From Candidatus Kuenenia stuttgartensis (GTDB lineage: Bacteria; Planctomycetota; Planctomycetia; Gemmatales; Gemmataceae), in contig CAMCLK010000014.1 of NCBI GenBank assembly GCA_945875585.1, positions 1-64,000 on the forward strand: a stretch of DNA of 64,000 nt, in the 5' to 3' direction. Each line of letters begins with the position of its first letter. The first letter of the stretch is position 1. The notes under the pieces are model-generated. The model did not search any database. It saw only the letters and a program-made list of their open reading frames with translations, and was not told the DNA's origin. The position numbers were made by a program, and so were the translations under genes. Of this stretch, positions 9,044 through 17,735 are shown in pieces.

Positions 9044-10414
9044 ATGATTCGCTTGGCCGTCGTGTTGTTTCTGCTGCTGCCAGCGGCCCTTTATGGGGCT
9101 GACAAACCCAATATCATTGTTTTTCTGGCCGATGACCTTGGCCATGGTGACCTCGGATGTCAGGGGCACCCACGTATCAAGTCTCCCAACCTCGATGCGT
9201 TTGCCAAGCAGGGAGTTCGGCTCACGACATGCTACTCGGCCAGCGCGGTGTGCTCGCCGTCTCGGTCGGCCATACTCACAGGCCGCACGCCCCACCGCAA
9301 CGGGGTTTACACATGGATCGCAGAGGGCAGCGAAGTTCATTTGCGCACCAGCGAAATCACGTTACCCAAACTGCTTAAGGCGGAAGGATACGCCACAGCG
9401 CATGTTGGCAAGTGGCACCTGAATGGTAAATTCAACAGCCCAGAACAACCCCAGCCGGGCGACCACGGTTACGACCACTGGATGGCCACCCAGAACAATG
9501 CCGCTCCAAGCCACAAAAACCCAGTTAATTTTGTCCGCAACGGCAAGGCAGTCGGCGCATTGGAAGGCTTTTCGGCCCCATTGGTGGTCGATGAGGCGGT
9601 CCGCTGGCTCGACAAGAGCCGCGACACCAACAAGCCATTCTTCTTGGCCGTATGGACACACGAACCTCATCTGCCCATTGAAAGTGATCCGAAGTTTCAG
9701 GAACCGTACAAGGACTTACCTGAAGATTTCCGCCAGCACCATGGCAACGTCACCCAACTCGACCACGCTTTCGGCACGTTGATGCGCGCTTTGGACGACC
9801 GACACTTGACCAATAACACAGCCGTTTTCTTCACAGCCGACAACGGTCCCGAAGGCGATGGTACCAAAGGCCGCACACGCGGAGTGACCGGTGGACTGCG
9901 TGGCCGCAAGCGCTCCATGCACGAGGGCGGCATCCGCGTGCCGGGAATGGTGCGCTGGCCCGGAACCATTAAGCCGGGAACTGTGTGCAGTACCCCGGTT
10001 GTTGGCAGCGACCTGTTTCCAACCATACTTGAAATGTGCGGCGCCAAACCACCAACAGACCGCATCATCGACGGCATCAGCGTTTTGCCGGCACTTACCG
10101 GGAAAGCAACTGTCCTTGAACGCAAGGTTCCGCTCTTTTGGCGTCTCGACATGGCGCCTCCGCGTGAAAAGGCCACCATGGCCATGCGCGATGGAGACTT
10201 CAAGGTTTTAGCATCCGCTGATTTCAAGAACGTTGAGCTTTATGACCTTGCGAAAGACCCGGCGGAAACCACCAACCTCAACGATTCGCAGCCCGAACGC
10301 GCGGCGTCTATGCGCGATCGCCTTAAGGCGCTGAATGCTGGTATCGAGAGCGAAGGTCCGGACTGGTGGCGTAGGCTGAGCCCCAATGGCGGCACACCCA
10401 TCAACAAGAAATGA
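9044..10414 (+). CDS. secreted sulfatase (formylglycine type)
   Basis: 456 residues. Signal peptide MIRLAVVLFLLLPAALYGA is followed at once by the sulfatase metal site (PNIIVFLADDLGHGDLG). The modification motif C-S-P-S-R begins at Cys70 (VCSPSRSAILTGRTPH), where an enzyme would make formylglycine. Further family motifs are KWHLNG, the FFLAVWTHEPHLP strand and FFTADNGPEGDGTKG. It should hydrolyse sulfate esters outside the cytoplasm, probably on sulfated polysaccharides; substrate unknown. First gene of a six-gene plus-strand operon. No formylglycine-generating enzyme gene is in the window. Confidence 0.93.
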   Translation: MIRLAVVLFLLLPAALYGADKPNIIVFLADDLGHGDLGCQGHPRIKSPNLDAFAKQGVRLTTCYSASAVCSPSRSAILTGRTPHRNGVYTWIAEGSEVHLRTSEITLPKLLKAEGYATAHVGKWHLNGKFNSPEQPQPGDHGYDHWMATQNNAAPSHKNPVNFVRNGKAVGALEGFSAPLVVDEAVRWLDKSRDTNKPFFLAVWTHEPHLPIESDPKFQEPYKDLPEDFRQHHGNVTQLDHAFGTLMRALDDRHLTNNTAVFFTADNGPEGDGTKGRTRGVTGGLRGRKRSMHEGGIRVPGMVRWPGTIKPGTVCSTPVVGSDLFPTILEMCGAKPPTDRIIDGISVLPALTGKATVLERKVPLFWRLDMAPPREKATMAMRDGDFKVLASADFKNVELYDLAKDPAETTNLNDSQPERAASMRDRLKALNAGIESEGPDWWRRLSPNGGTPINKK

Positions 10415-10440
10415 TCCATCACAATCAGGAGGTTTTTGAA

Positions 10441-11175
10441 GTGATGACAACACTATTGCTGGCATTCGCAACGGGTTCATCGGCCATCGCCGCCGATGCT
10501 TCAGACAAAATCGACTGGCAACCGGGCCCAACCGGATATCGAACCCTATTGATTGAAGGCTGGAAGCTGCATGCCAGCACGGTGCTGCTGGACCGCAATG
10601 GCGATGAAATGGCCAAGGCCATCGTGTTGCTGCGACCGCAATTGCAGGAAATTGTCCGGGTTGTTCCACCCAAGGCTCTCAGCCAATTGCGTGAAGTCCC
10701 TTTATGGTTTTCTCCCGAATACAAGGGTGTGCCTCCGCGCGCCGAATATCATCCGGGTGTCGATTGGCTTCGTTCGCAGGGGCGTAATCCAGCCATGGTG
10801 AAATGCGTGGAATTCACCAACACCCGCATCTTTGAATCCGAAACAAAGCGTATGCCCAACTTCGCGCTGCATGAATTGGCCCACGCCTACCACGACCGTG
10901 TGTTGGGGTTTGAACGGGCGGACGTTGCAGCAGCCTACGAGGCGGCACGCGCTGCCGGCACTTACAACTCTGTGGAACGGATCAATGGGCAGGGCGTGAA
11001 GTCCAAAGGCCGTGAAAAAGCGTATGCCATGGTCAACCCGAAGGAATACTTCGCCGAAACCAGCGAGGCCTTTTTCTCGCGCAACGACTTCTTTCCGTTC
11101 GATAAGGCCGAGCTTGCCAAGGCCGATCCGCGCATGACCGAACTATTGGCGAAACTTTGGGGTGTCACCCCATGA
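10441..11175 (+). CDS. secreted putative zinc metallopeptidase-like protein (HELAH motif)
   Basis: About 244 residues. AGGAGG at 10427-10432 sits 8 bases before GTG 10441 (ATG 10444 is next), so I start there; an upstream ATG at 10411 would overlap the sulfatase stop but lacks this site. A short hydrophobic leader (MTTLLLAFATGSSAIAA) indicates export. The core contains NFALHELAHAYHDRVLGF, an HExxH zinc motif, with NPKEYFAETSEAFFSRNDFF downstream, where the YFAE Glu could be the third ligand. It resembles secreted metallopeptidase-fold proteins found beside Planctomycete sulfatases, but I do not recognise a named family. It lies between two sulfatases in one operon; protease activity is inferred from the motif only. 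Confidence 0.7.
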   Translation: MMTTLLLAFATGSSAIAADASDKIDWQPGPTGYRTLLIEGWKLHASTVLLDRNGDEMAKAIVLLRPQLQEIVRVVPPKALSQLREVPLWFSPEYKGVPPRAEYHPGVDWLRSQGRNPAMVKCVEFTNTRIFESETKRMPNFALHELAHAYHDRVLGFERADVAAAYEAARAAGTYNSVERINGQGVKSKGREKAYAMVNPKEYFAETSEAFFSRNDFFPFDKAELAKADPRMTELLAKLWGVTP

Positions 11176-12578
11176 TAACAGTATTGGCCATGGTGAACGT
11201 TCTGGCCGCAATCGTGGTGGCTCAACCTGCGGACAAGCCGAATATTTTGTTCTTGTTTGCCGACGATCAACGTGCCGATACCATCGGGGCGTTGGGTAAT
11301 CCGCATATCAAAACGCCTAACATCGACAAGCTAGTGAAATCAGGTGTTTCCTTCGACCGCGCCTACATGCAGGGCGGCTTGCAGGGGGCCACCTGTGTGC
11401 CGTCGCGTGCCATGCTGCTTTCGGGATTGCCGTTGTTTCGTGTCGACGAAAAACTGCTGCGCGATCCAACATGGCCTGCTGCCTTCGGGAAAGCAGGTTA
11501 CACCACGTTTGTCAGCGGCAAATGGCATAATGGCCCCGCATCGCTTCCGCTGGCGTTCCAGCAAGCCCGCTCGATGCTGCTTGCCGGCATGACAGATCCC
11601 ATGAAGGCCCGCCTTAGCGACCTCGACAACGGCAAGGTCGGGCCTGCCAAACTCGCTCCCAAGCATGCCTGCGCCATGTTTGCCGATCAGGCGATCGACT
11701 TCATCAGCGGGCACGGAAAAGGCCCTTTTTTCTGTTATGTTCCATTCGACGCGCCGCATGATCCGCATATCGTGCCAGACGATTTCCCCGTCAAATACGA
11801 CCCGGCAACCATGCCAGCCATGGCCAACTTCATGCCGGTGCATCCGTTCAATAACGGCGAAATGACGGTACGCGATGAACTGCTGCTGCCTTGGCCACGC
11901 ACGCGTGAAGCCGTGTCGCGGATGAACGCCGACTATTACAGGTACGTCTCTTACCTTGATTTTCAGGTGGGACGGATTCTCGATGCACTCAACAAATCTC
12001 CATACGCCTCCAACACCATTGTTGTTTATGCGGCGGATTCCGGTGTGGCTCGGGGCGCACATGGCTTGATCGGCAAGCAGAATCTCTACGAAGATTCCCT
12101 GCGGGTGCCGTTGGTGATCTCTGGCCCAGGCATCACAAAAGGAGAACGGACACAGGCGATGTGCTACCTGTTCGATGTTCTCCCCACACTGGGTTCACTT
12201 TGTTGTGTACCAAAAACATCCACCAGCGAGGGAATCGACTTAACCGCTGTTTTGAAAAATCCCAAAACACCGGGGCGGCCTAGGCTTTCCTTCGGCTACC
12301 GCACAGTGCAGCGCGCCGTTCGTGATGGCCGCTGGAAGCTCATCGTTTACCCTGACGTGAACGTGAAGCAACTGTTCGATCTGGAAGCCGACCCGAACGA
12401 AATGTCCAACCTCGCGGACAAAGCCGAACATGCCAACCGTGTGAAGGAATTGATGGTCACAATGGCCACCGACCTGCGATCCCACGGCGACAGATTGCCT
12501 CTGGAGGTGGCCAATCCCATGTCGGCAACATGGTCACCCCCTCAACCGAAACGCCCGGTTTCAGGTGCAAAGCAATGA
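11172..12578 (+). CDS. secreted sulfatase (formylglycine type)
   Basis: 468 residues from the ATG at 11172, which overlaps the preceding stop in ATGA; an earlier in-frame start is ignored. Leader MITVLAMVNVLAAIVVAQ, then metal site PNILFLFADDQRADTIG, then C-V-P-S-R at Cys75 (ATCVPSRAMLLSGL). KWHNGP, CYVPFDAPHDPH and VYAADSGVARGAHG are further sulfatase landmarks. It is closest in pattern to choline-/heparan-sulfatase-like Planctomycete enzymes with the long CYVPFDAPHDPH strand, but substrate is not assignable. Translationally coupled to its neighbours on both sides. Confidence 0.92.
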   Translation: MITVLAMVNVLAAIVVAQPADKPNILFLFADDQRADTIGALGNPHIKTPNIDKLVKSGVSFDRAYMQGGLQGATCVPSRAMLLSGLPLFRVDEKLLRDPTWPAAFGKAGYTTFVSGKWHNGPASLPLAFQQARSMLLAGMTDPMKARLSDLDNGKVGPAKLAPKHACAMFADQAIDFISGHGKGPFFCYVPFDAPHDPHIVPDDFPVKYDPATMPAMANFMPVHPFNNGEMTVRDELLLPWPRTREAVSRMNADYYRYVSYLDFQVGRILDALNKSPYASNTIVVYAADSGVARGAHGLIGKQNLYEDSLRVPLVISGPGITKGERTQAMCYLFDVLPTLGSLCCVPKTSTSEGIDLTAVLKNPKTPGRPRLSFGYRTVQRAVRDGRWKLIVYPDVNVKQLFDLEADPNEMSNLADKAEHANRVKELMVTMATDLRSHGDRLPLEVANPMSATWSPPQPKRPVSGAKQ

Positions 12579-14314
12579 CATTTCTTGCCGTCTGGTTGTT
12601 GCTTGCCGCCCAAACCAACAAAACGCCTCCCAATGTGGTGGTTATTCTTGCCGATGACCAAGGCTGGGGCGATCTCGGGATCAATGGCAACTCGGCGGCG
12701 CGCACGCCGCATATTGATAGCCTCGCAAGGCAGGGTGCGCGCTTCGATCGTTTTTTCGTTCAGCCTGTTTGCGCTCCGACCCGCGCGGAGTTCCTGACTG
12801 GGCGATGGCATCCGCGCGGCGGAGTCTATGGTGTTTCTACAGGGGGTGAACGCCTCGACCTCGACGAGCGCACCATTGCCGACATCTTCAGAAAAGCCGG
12901 CTATGCAACCGGATGTTTCGGCAAGTGGCACAACGGCTCGCAATATCCGTATCACCCGCTGGGGCGCGGATTCGATACCTACTACGGTTTCACCTCCGGT
13001 CACTGGGGCGATTACTTCAGCCCACCGCTCGATCTCGATGGACAACCCACCCAAGGAAACGGCTACCTCACCGACGACATCACCGGCAAGGCTATCGATT
13101 TTGTGGGCAGAAACACCAAATCAGGTAAACCATTTTTCTGTTATCTGGCACTGAACACGCCGCACTCGCCCATGCAGGTGCCAGAACCTTACTGGAAACG
13201 CTACCAGAACAAAACGCTTTTGCCAGTCGATGGAACCGATGCCATGCACTCCCGCGCTGCACTCGCCATGGGGGAAAACATCGACGATAATGTCGGCCGT
13301 CTGCTTGCGGAATTGACAAAGCGCGGCATCGACAGCAACACCATCGTGGTTTACTTCAGCGACAACGGACCTAACGGAATCCGTTACAACGGTGGCATGC
13401 GAGGAATCAAAGGCACCACCGATGAAGGCGGTACCCGCTCGGCACTGCATGTGCGCTGGCCGGGTCATATTCCGGCCGGTACAGTGGTAACGCCTGTCGG
13501 AGCCGCCATCGACCTTCTGCCCACGCTGGCCGAACTTGCCCGTATACCTGTCGATTCCAAGAAACCGCTGGATGGCATCAGCCTCGCCCCAGCCATCCTT
13601 GGTGCTAATTCTCTAGCAGATCGTAATAGGGTTTTGTACCAGCATTGGGCTGGCAAGACTTCGGCGCGCAATCAGACCCACCGACTCGATTCCCAAGGGC
13701 GGCTGTATCATTTGGCAACCGACCCGGGCCAGAAAACCGATATCAAAGACCGTGAGCCAGATACCCACCAGCAGCTTACCAATGCTGTAACAGAGTGGAG
13801 GCGCACTGTGCTGCGTGAAACACCGCTTCTTGAAATCCGCCCGTTTACGGTAGGTTACTCGGCGCTTCCACGCGCCGTGCTGCCCGCGCGCGATGGTGTG
13901 CCGCATGGCGGTATCAAGCGCAGCGCCCCGGCGCCCAACTGCTCGTACTTCACCCGGTGGACTCAACCAGCCGACAGCATGACATGGCAGGTGGAAATCC
14001 ATGAGGCGGGCCAATTCGAGGCTGTGCTGCATTATGCCTGTCCCGCGGTTGACATCGGTTCGGCAATCCAGCTTGCATGCGGCAAATCCGCATGGAATGG
14101 CACCATTGCCGTGGCACACGATCCGCAAGCGCGCGGTGCGGAAAACGACCGCGTGCCCCGCAAAGGAGAATCGCTGGTCAAGGATTTCAAAACAATGTCG
14201 CTGGGCATGGCAGAATTGGCCGCTGGGCCCGCAGTTCTGGACCTGCGCGCCACGCGCGTTGCCGGTTCGCAGGTGGCTGAAATCCGCGCCGTGGAACTGA
14301 TTCTCCGGAAATGA
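12575..14314 (+). CDS. secreted sulfatase with C-terminal beta-sandwich-like extension
   Basis: 579 residues from the ATG at 12575 (ATGA overlap with the previous stop). Leader MTFLAVWLLLAAQT, metal site PNVVVILADDQGWGDLG, and C-A-P-T-R at Cys66 (the Thr variant of CxPSR is tolerated in sulfatases). YFSDNGPNGIRYNGG and GGTRSALHVRWPG follow. Beyond the sulfatase fold (about residue 420) there are about 150 residues with a carbohydrate-binding-like or DUF5077-like beta pattern (MTWQVEIHEAGQFEAVLHY to VAGSQVAEIRAVELIL), suggesting a substrate-binding module. Fourth gene of the operon; ends 19 bases before the next start. Confidence 0.9.
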   Translation: MTFLAVWLLLAAQTNKTPPNVVVILADDQGWGDLGINGNSAARTPHIDSLARQGARFDRFFVQPVCAPTRAEFLTGRWHPRGGVYGVSTGGERLDLDERTIADIFRKAGYATGCFGKWHNGSQYPYHPLGRGFDTYYGFTSGHWGDYFSPPLDLDGQPTQGNGYLTDDITGKAIDFVGRNTKSGKPFFCYLALNTPHSPMQVPEPYWKRYQNKTLLPVDGTDAMHSRAALAMGENIDDNVGRLLAELTKRGIDSNTIVVYFSDNGPNGIRYNGGMRGIKGTTDEGGTRSALHVRWPGHIPAGTVVTPVGAAIDLLPTLAELARIPVDSKKPLDGISLAPAILGANSLADRNRVLYQHWAGKTSARNQTHRLDSQGRLYHLATDPGQKTDIKDREPDTHQQLTNAVTEWRRTVLRETPLLEIRPFTVGYSALPRAVLPARDGVPHGGIKRSAPAPNCSYFTRWTQPADSMTWQVEIHEAGQFEAVLHYACPAVDIGSAIQLACGKSAWNGTIAVAHDPQARGAENDRVPRKGESLVKDFKTMSLGMAELAAGPAVLDLRATRVAGSQVAEIRAVELILRK

Positions 14315-14333
14315 CAGAAAAAAGGGCTGCTTC

Positions 14334-15326
14334 ATGCGCTATCTGGTTTGTGGCACGGTGCTTTTATTGCTGGTATTCACAGGCCTTGCGGAAGACAAGC
14401 CTGTGCCGGCCATCGGCCCTGCCGTGCAAAAGGCTGTTGCGCTTCTCGATAAATCCGCCACAGGGCATACCTCGCAGCGGCAATGTTTTTCGTGCCATCA
14501 GCAGTCGATGCCACTTGTGGCTTTTGCTGCCGCGCAGGCCGCCGGAATGCGTCTGGATCCGGAAATGGCGCAACGGCAGGTGGATCACACCACAGCATTT
14601 CTTGAGCTTAACCGACCTCATTTTTTGTCTAATAAAGGTACTGGTGGCCAAGTCGATACCGCTGGTAACATTCTGCTTGGTCTGGCTGCTGCTGGATACA
14701 AACCCGATGCCAACACAGATGCCGTGGTCGATTACTTGCTTAAGCGTCAGGCTGCTTCAGGCGCATGGAACTGTTCATCCAGAAGGCCGCCCTCGGAAGC
14801 CAGTCATGCCGCCACCACTTGGCTTGCAGCAACCGGATTACGGAATTATGGCGGCACCAACCGGCGCACCGAGGTCGATTCCGCGCTGCTGCGGGCCCAC
14901 GACTGGCTCGTTCGGTTTCAACCTGTCGATACCGAAGATTTGGTATTTCGTTTGCGCGGTTTGAAGGTGTGCGGCGCCAAACCGGAGGATATTCAGGCTG
15001 CCGCTGAAGACCTTATCGCCATTCAGCGAGAAGACGGCGGGTGGCCTCAGGCTTGGCCGATGGCTACCGATGCCTACGCCACCGCCACGGCGCTCGCGGC
15101 ACTTCAGGCCTGCATCGATATGCCAGCTACCGATAAAACCTATCGCCATGGAATGGATTTTCTGCTCCGTTCGCAAGCTGCCGATGGTTCTTGGCATGTC
15201 GCGTCGCGTTCCGATCCGTTTCAGAAATATTTCGAAACGGGTTTCCCCCATGGCAATGATCAGTGGATTTCGTCCACTGCCACCGCATGGGCCATTATCG
15301 CGCTCAGTTCTGGACTTCCAAAATGA
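14334..15326 (+). CDS. terpene-cyclase-fold (prenyltransferase/squalene-oxidase repeat) protein with CxxCH haem motif
   Basis: 330 residues. Signal MRYLVCGTVLLLLVFTGLA, then QRQCFSCHQQSMPL, which holds a CxxCH cytochrome c haem-binding motif, followed by repeats of the squalene-hopene cyclase/prenyltransferase alpha/alpha type (QREDGGWPQAW, SQAADGSWHVASRS, DQWISSTATAWAIIAL). There is no DxDD-type protonation motif, so it is unlikely to be an active triterpene cyclase. Such proteins are common in Planctomycetes and are of unknown function; an exported, haem-bearing, barrel-shaped protein fits. Its stop overlaps the oleD start in ATGA, so the two are translationally coupled. Confidence 0.85.
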   Translation: MRYLVCGTVLLLLVFTGLAEDKPVPAIGPAVQKAVALLDKSATGHTSQRQCFSCHQQSMPLVAFAAAQAAGMRLDPEMAQRQVDHTTAFLELNRPHFLSNKGTGGQVDTAGNILLGLAAAGYKPDANTDAVVDYLLKRQAASGAWNCSSRRPPSEASHAATTWLAATGLRNYGGTNRRTEVDSALLRAHDWLVRFQPVDTEDLVFRLRGLKVCGAKPEDIQAAAEDLIAIQREDGGWPQAWPMATDAYATATALAALQACIDMPATDKTYRHGMDFLLRSQAADGSWHVASRSDPFQKYFETGFPHGNDQWISSTATAWAIIALSSGLPK

Positions 15327-16333
15327 CACGCGCACCACGCACTATTCTTGTTACCGGAGCTGGTGGATTTGTCGGTCTGGCCCTGACTCGCATGCTGGTG
15401 GCGCGCGGAGACCGTGTGCGGCACTACTCCCGCCGAGCCTATAGAAGTCTTGCGGCATTGGGTGTCGAACAAGCCTTGGGCGAACTGGATGATACTGACG
15501 CCCTATCCCGCGCCATGCGCGGATGCGATTCCGTGTCGCATGTGGCTGCGCGGGCAGGCGTGTGGGGCACGCTGGGCGACTTTTGGCGGCCCAATGTGCT
15601 GGGCACCCGTTCTGTGATTTCAGCTTGCCTAAAGACAGGGATATCCCGGCTGGTGGTAACGTCGTCTCCCAGTGTGGTCTTCCATGCGGGTGGTCACGAA
15701 GGTGCCGACGAACACCTGCCGTATCCCGCCAAACACGGCTCGCTCTATTCTCGCACTAAAGCCATCGCCGAAAAAGAGGCATTGGCGGCCAACAGCCCAA
15801 GTCTGGCGGTAACGGCATTGCGCCCCCATTTGGTGTGGGGGCCGGGAGATCCGCATCTGTTGCCTCGGTTGTACGCGCGTGCCCGTGCTGGCCGATTGGT
15901 GAAACTTGGGTCAGGTGGCATGGTAGATACCACCTGTGTGGCCAACGCCGCGCATGCGCATGTGCTGGCGCTCGATGCTGTGGCGCCGGGTGCGGCATGT
16001 GCCGGTAAGGCTTATTTCATTGCCAACGACGAGCCGACACCGCTGTGGGAATTGATTGACCGTTTGCTGGCGGCGGAAGGCCTGCCTCCGGTATCGCGCG
16101 CGGTACCCGTTAGCCTTGCGCGCACAGTGGCGGCAGTATCGGAGTGTTTATGGGCTTGTTTCCCCTTGCCTGGCGAACCGCCCACCACACGGTTTGTGGT
16201 GGAAGAGCTTTCGGCGTCGCACTGGTACTCGCTTGCCGCGGCTCGCCGCGACTTGGGGTATCAGCCGATCGTGACCTTGGCGCAAGGTTTGGCGGAATTG
16301 CATGCTTGCCGAACCGTTGGAACCAATCAGTAG
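15323..16333 (+). CDS. oleD: OleD, NADPH-dependent 2-alkyl-3-ketoacyl reductase (extended SDR)
   Basis: 336 residues from ATG 15323, coupled to the preceding stop. Nucleotide-binding GAGGFVG at the N-terminus; catalytic Ser in TSSPSV and Tyr142-x3-Lys146 in YSRTKAIAEK. The segments LRPHLVWGPGDPHLLPRLYARARAGRL (positions about 15820-15900) and PGAACAGKAYFIANDEP closely follow OleD of the olefin pathway rather than generic steroid dehydrogenases. It reduces the beta-keto acid made by OleA to a beta-hydroxy acid for OleC. OleA, B and C lie 16 kb downstream in the same orientation, after an SH3 gene, deoC and the PUFA-synthase genes. Being the last gene of a sulfatase operon is unusual for oleD. 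Confidence 0.88.
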   Translation: MTRAPRTILVTGAGGFVGLALTRMLVARGDRVRHYSRRAYRSLAALGVEQALGELDDTDALSRAMRGCDSVSHVAARAGVWGTLGDFWRPNVLGTRSVISACLKTGISRLVVTSSPSVVFHAGGHEGADEHLPYPAKHGSLYSRTKAIAEKEALAANSPSLAVTALRPHLVWGPGDPHLLPRLYARARAGRLVKLGSGGMVDTTCVANAAHAHVLALDAVAPGAACAGKAYFIANDEPTPLWELIDRLLAAEGLPPVSRAVPVSLARTVAAVSECLWACFPLPGEPPTTRFVVEELSASHWYSLAAARRDLGYQPIVTLAQGLAELHACRTVGTNQ

Positions 16334-16495
16334 TGAGCAGGAATAAAATCAGGGAGGTCGCATACAACAACGGGCTGGAGGCTAATTACGTAAGTTCTAT
16401 GAGCGATCTATTTGTTTAACTACAAAAGCTATCTGCAATAAAAATGTTTCAGATGGGGTTGATGGTGTTCCCATTTAACCTGATCCGGTGCCCGG

Positions 16496-17599
16496 TCACC
16501 GTCCCAAAGTCACCGTGCTGGCATGGACCACGTTGGCTCTTACTTCTCCACGGTATTCGGTAGTGCCTATCAGAATTACCGGCTGGTTCAAAAAAGGCTC
16601 CAGATTCAGCGTTGGCACCGGTACCACGTACCCGATGATCCGGTTGTCACGCTCCAGAATATAAGCGCGGCGGTCGTCGACACTTCGCCCCGAACGCCTG
16701 AGGATGCCCGAACTCGAGCCGCTGGATGACATCAATTGTCCGGGCACAAGTGTTGAAGCGGGCATAACTGGTTGCGCTAGTTGAATGTTGTTCCCTGTGG
16801 GGACTGGCAGAACAGAAAGGCATGGCCGCTCCGGGGGGCTAATTCGCATACCGGGGTTGCGTAGCCCTTCACGCAGTGCCATCGCCCTGTTCGCTGCTTG
16901 GGTGGCCATGTTCGGTTGGCTGTCGCCAAAATCTTGCGCAATGAGCGAATACAACCGAATGGCTTCGGTCCAGTTCCCGGATAGTTCCGTGGAAACCGCC
17001 TCGTTCCAACGCGCCGTTGGATTGTTCGATATCAATGCCCCGCTGCCACCTACAGTCATGGCAGCAACTGCTGCCGGGGCGGCGGGCGAAGGAGCGTGCG
17101 CCACGCTTGCCGTGCCGATCGCTTCACGTCGCATGTAACGGCGTTCAGATTCCGGCGGTTCAACAGGTAGCCATTTTTGGTCGTCGTTGCCCACTACCGT
17201 GCCAATCGCACGTACCTGGGCCCCCCGCTGCAGCGACGCGCTTTCCACGGATGGCCGCACCGTGGTGTCGGATGAACTGCCCACCAAAACAGTGACCTTC
17301 GTTCCCGCTGGTGCATTGACCACCCAATTGGGCAGGGTGGGTGTCACTTGTTGAAGGTAGCGTGCGTTGATCCAGCTGAATGAACCAGAGGGGGGGCGAA
17401 CTGCCAACCAGCCATCTGGTCGTTCTTCCACCACAACAACGGTGTCACCCTGACGCAACTTGTTGGTGGTGTAGAGTTTGGTGTCGTTCGATGGGCCAGC
17501 GCGCAGTTCAGCTTCGGGAACCGCGATGGTCGCCGTGTACCGCACCGCGGTTTGGTCGGGCAGCCATAAGGCAAGCAGGCATGCCGTCACGATGATCAT
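16496..17599 (-). CDS. secreted bacterial SH3-domain protein
   Basis: About 367 residues from ATG 17599, with AGGAGG 8 bases upstream. Signal MIIVTACLLALWLPDQ. Two SH3b-like modules follow: VPEAELRAGPSNDTKLYTT to SFSWINARYL, and VTVLVGSSSDTTVRPSV to WLPVEPPESERRYMRREAIG. A linker rich in Ala/Pro, a helical stretch resembling one TPR (WTEAIRLYSLIAQDF) and a C-terminal beta region complete it. It is probably a periplasmic peptidoglycan- or protein-binding protein. It is convergent with oleD (163 bases between stops, no strong hairpin seen). Confidence 0.75.
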   Translation of the reverse strand: MIIVTACLLALWLPDQTAVRYTATIAVPEAELRAGPSNDTKLYTTNKLRQGDTVVVVEERPDGWLAVRPPSGSFSWINARYLQQVTPTLPNWVVNAPAGTKVTVLVGSSSDTTVRPSVESASLQRGAQVRAIGTVVGNDDQKWLPVEPPESERRYMRREAIGTASVAHAPSPAAPAAVAAMTVGGSGALISNNPTARWNEAVSTELSGNWTEAIRLYSLIAQDFGDSQPNMATQAANRAMALREGLRNPGMRISPPERPCLSVLPVPTGNNIQLAQPVMPASTLVPGQLMSSSGSSSGILRRSGRSVDDRRAYILERDNRIIGYVVPVPTLNLEPFLNQPVILIGTTEYRGEVRANVVHASTVTLGR

Positions 17600-17735
17600 G
17601 TGCACATCCTCCTGCCTCGACCCCTAATGGCCATAGACTGTTGTCAATATCGGCATCAATACGCTGCCGGGTAACCTACCAACGGGTTTGGGTGCAAGCC
17701 TGACCTGTTTGCCGTCGTCCCAAGAGATTCAATCC

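Noticed and set aside
8894-9340. 149-codon minus-strand frame spanning the divergent promoter region
   Set aside because: Two thirds lie antisense to the sulfatase signal and active-site region; no recognisable fold.
11340-12062. 240-codon minus-strand frame inside the second sulfatase
   Set aside because: Antisense shadow; the sulfatase frame has the complete CxPSR and metal motifs.
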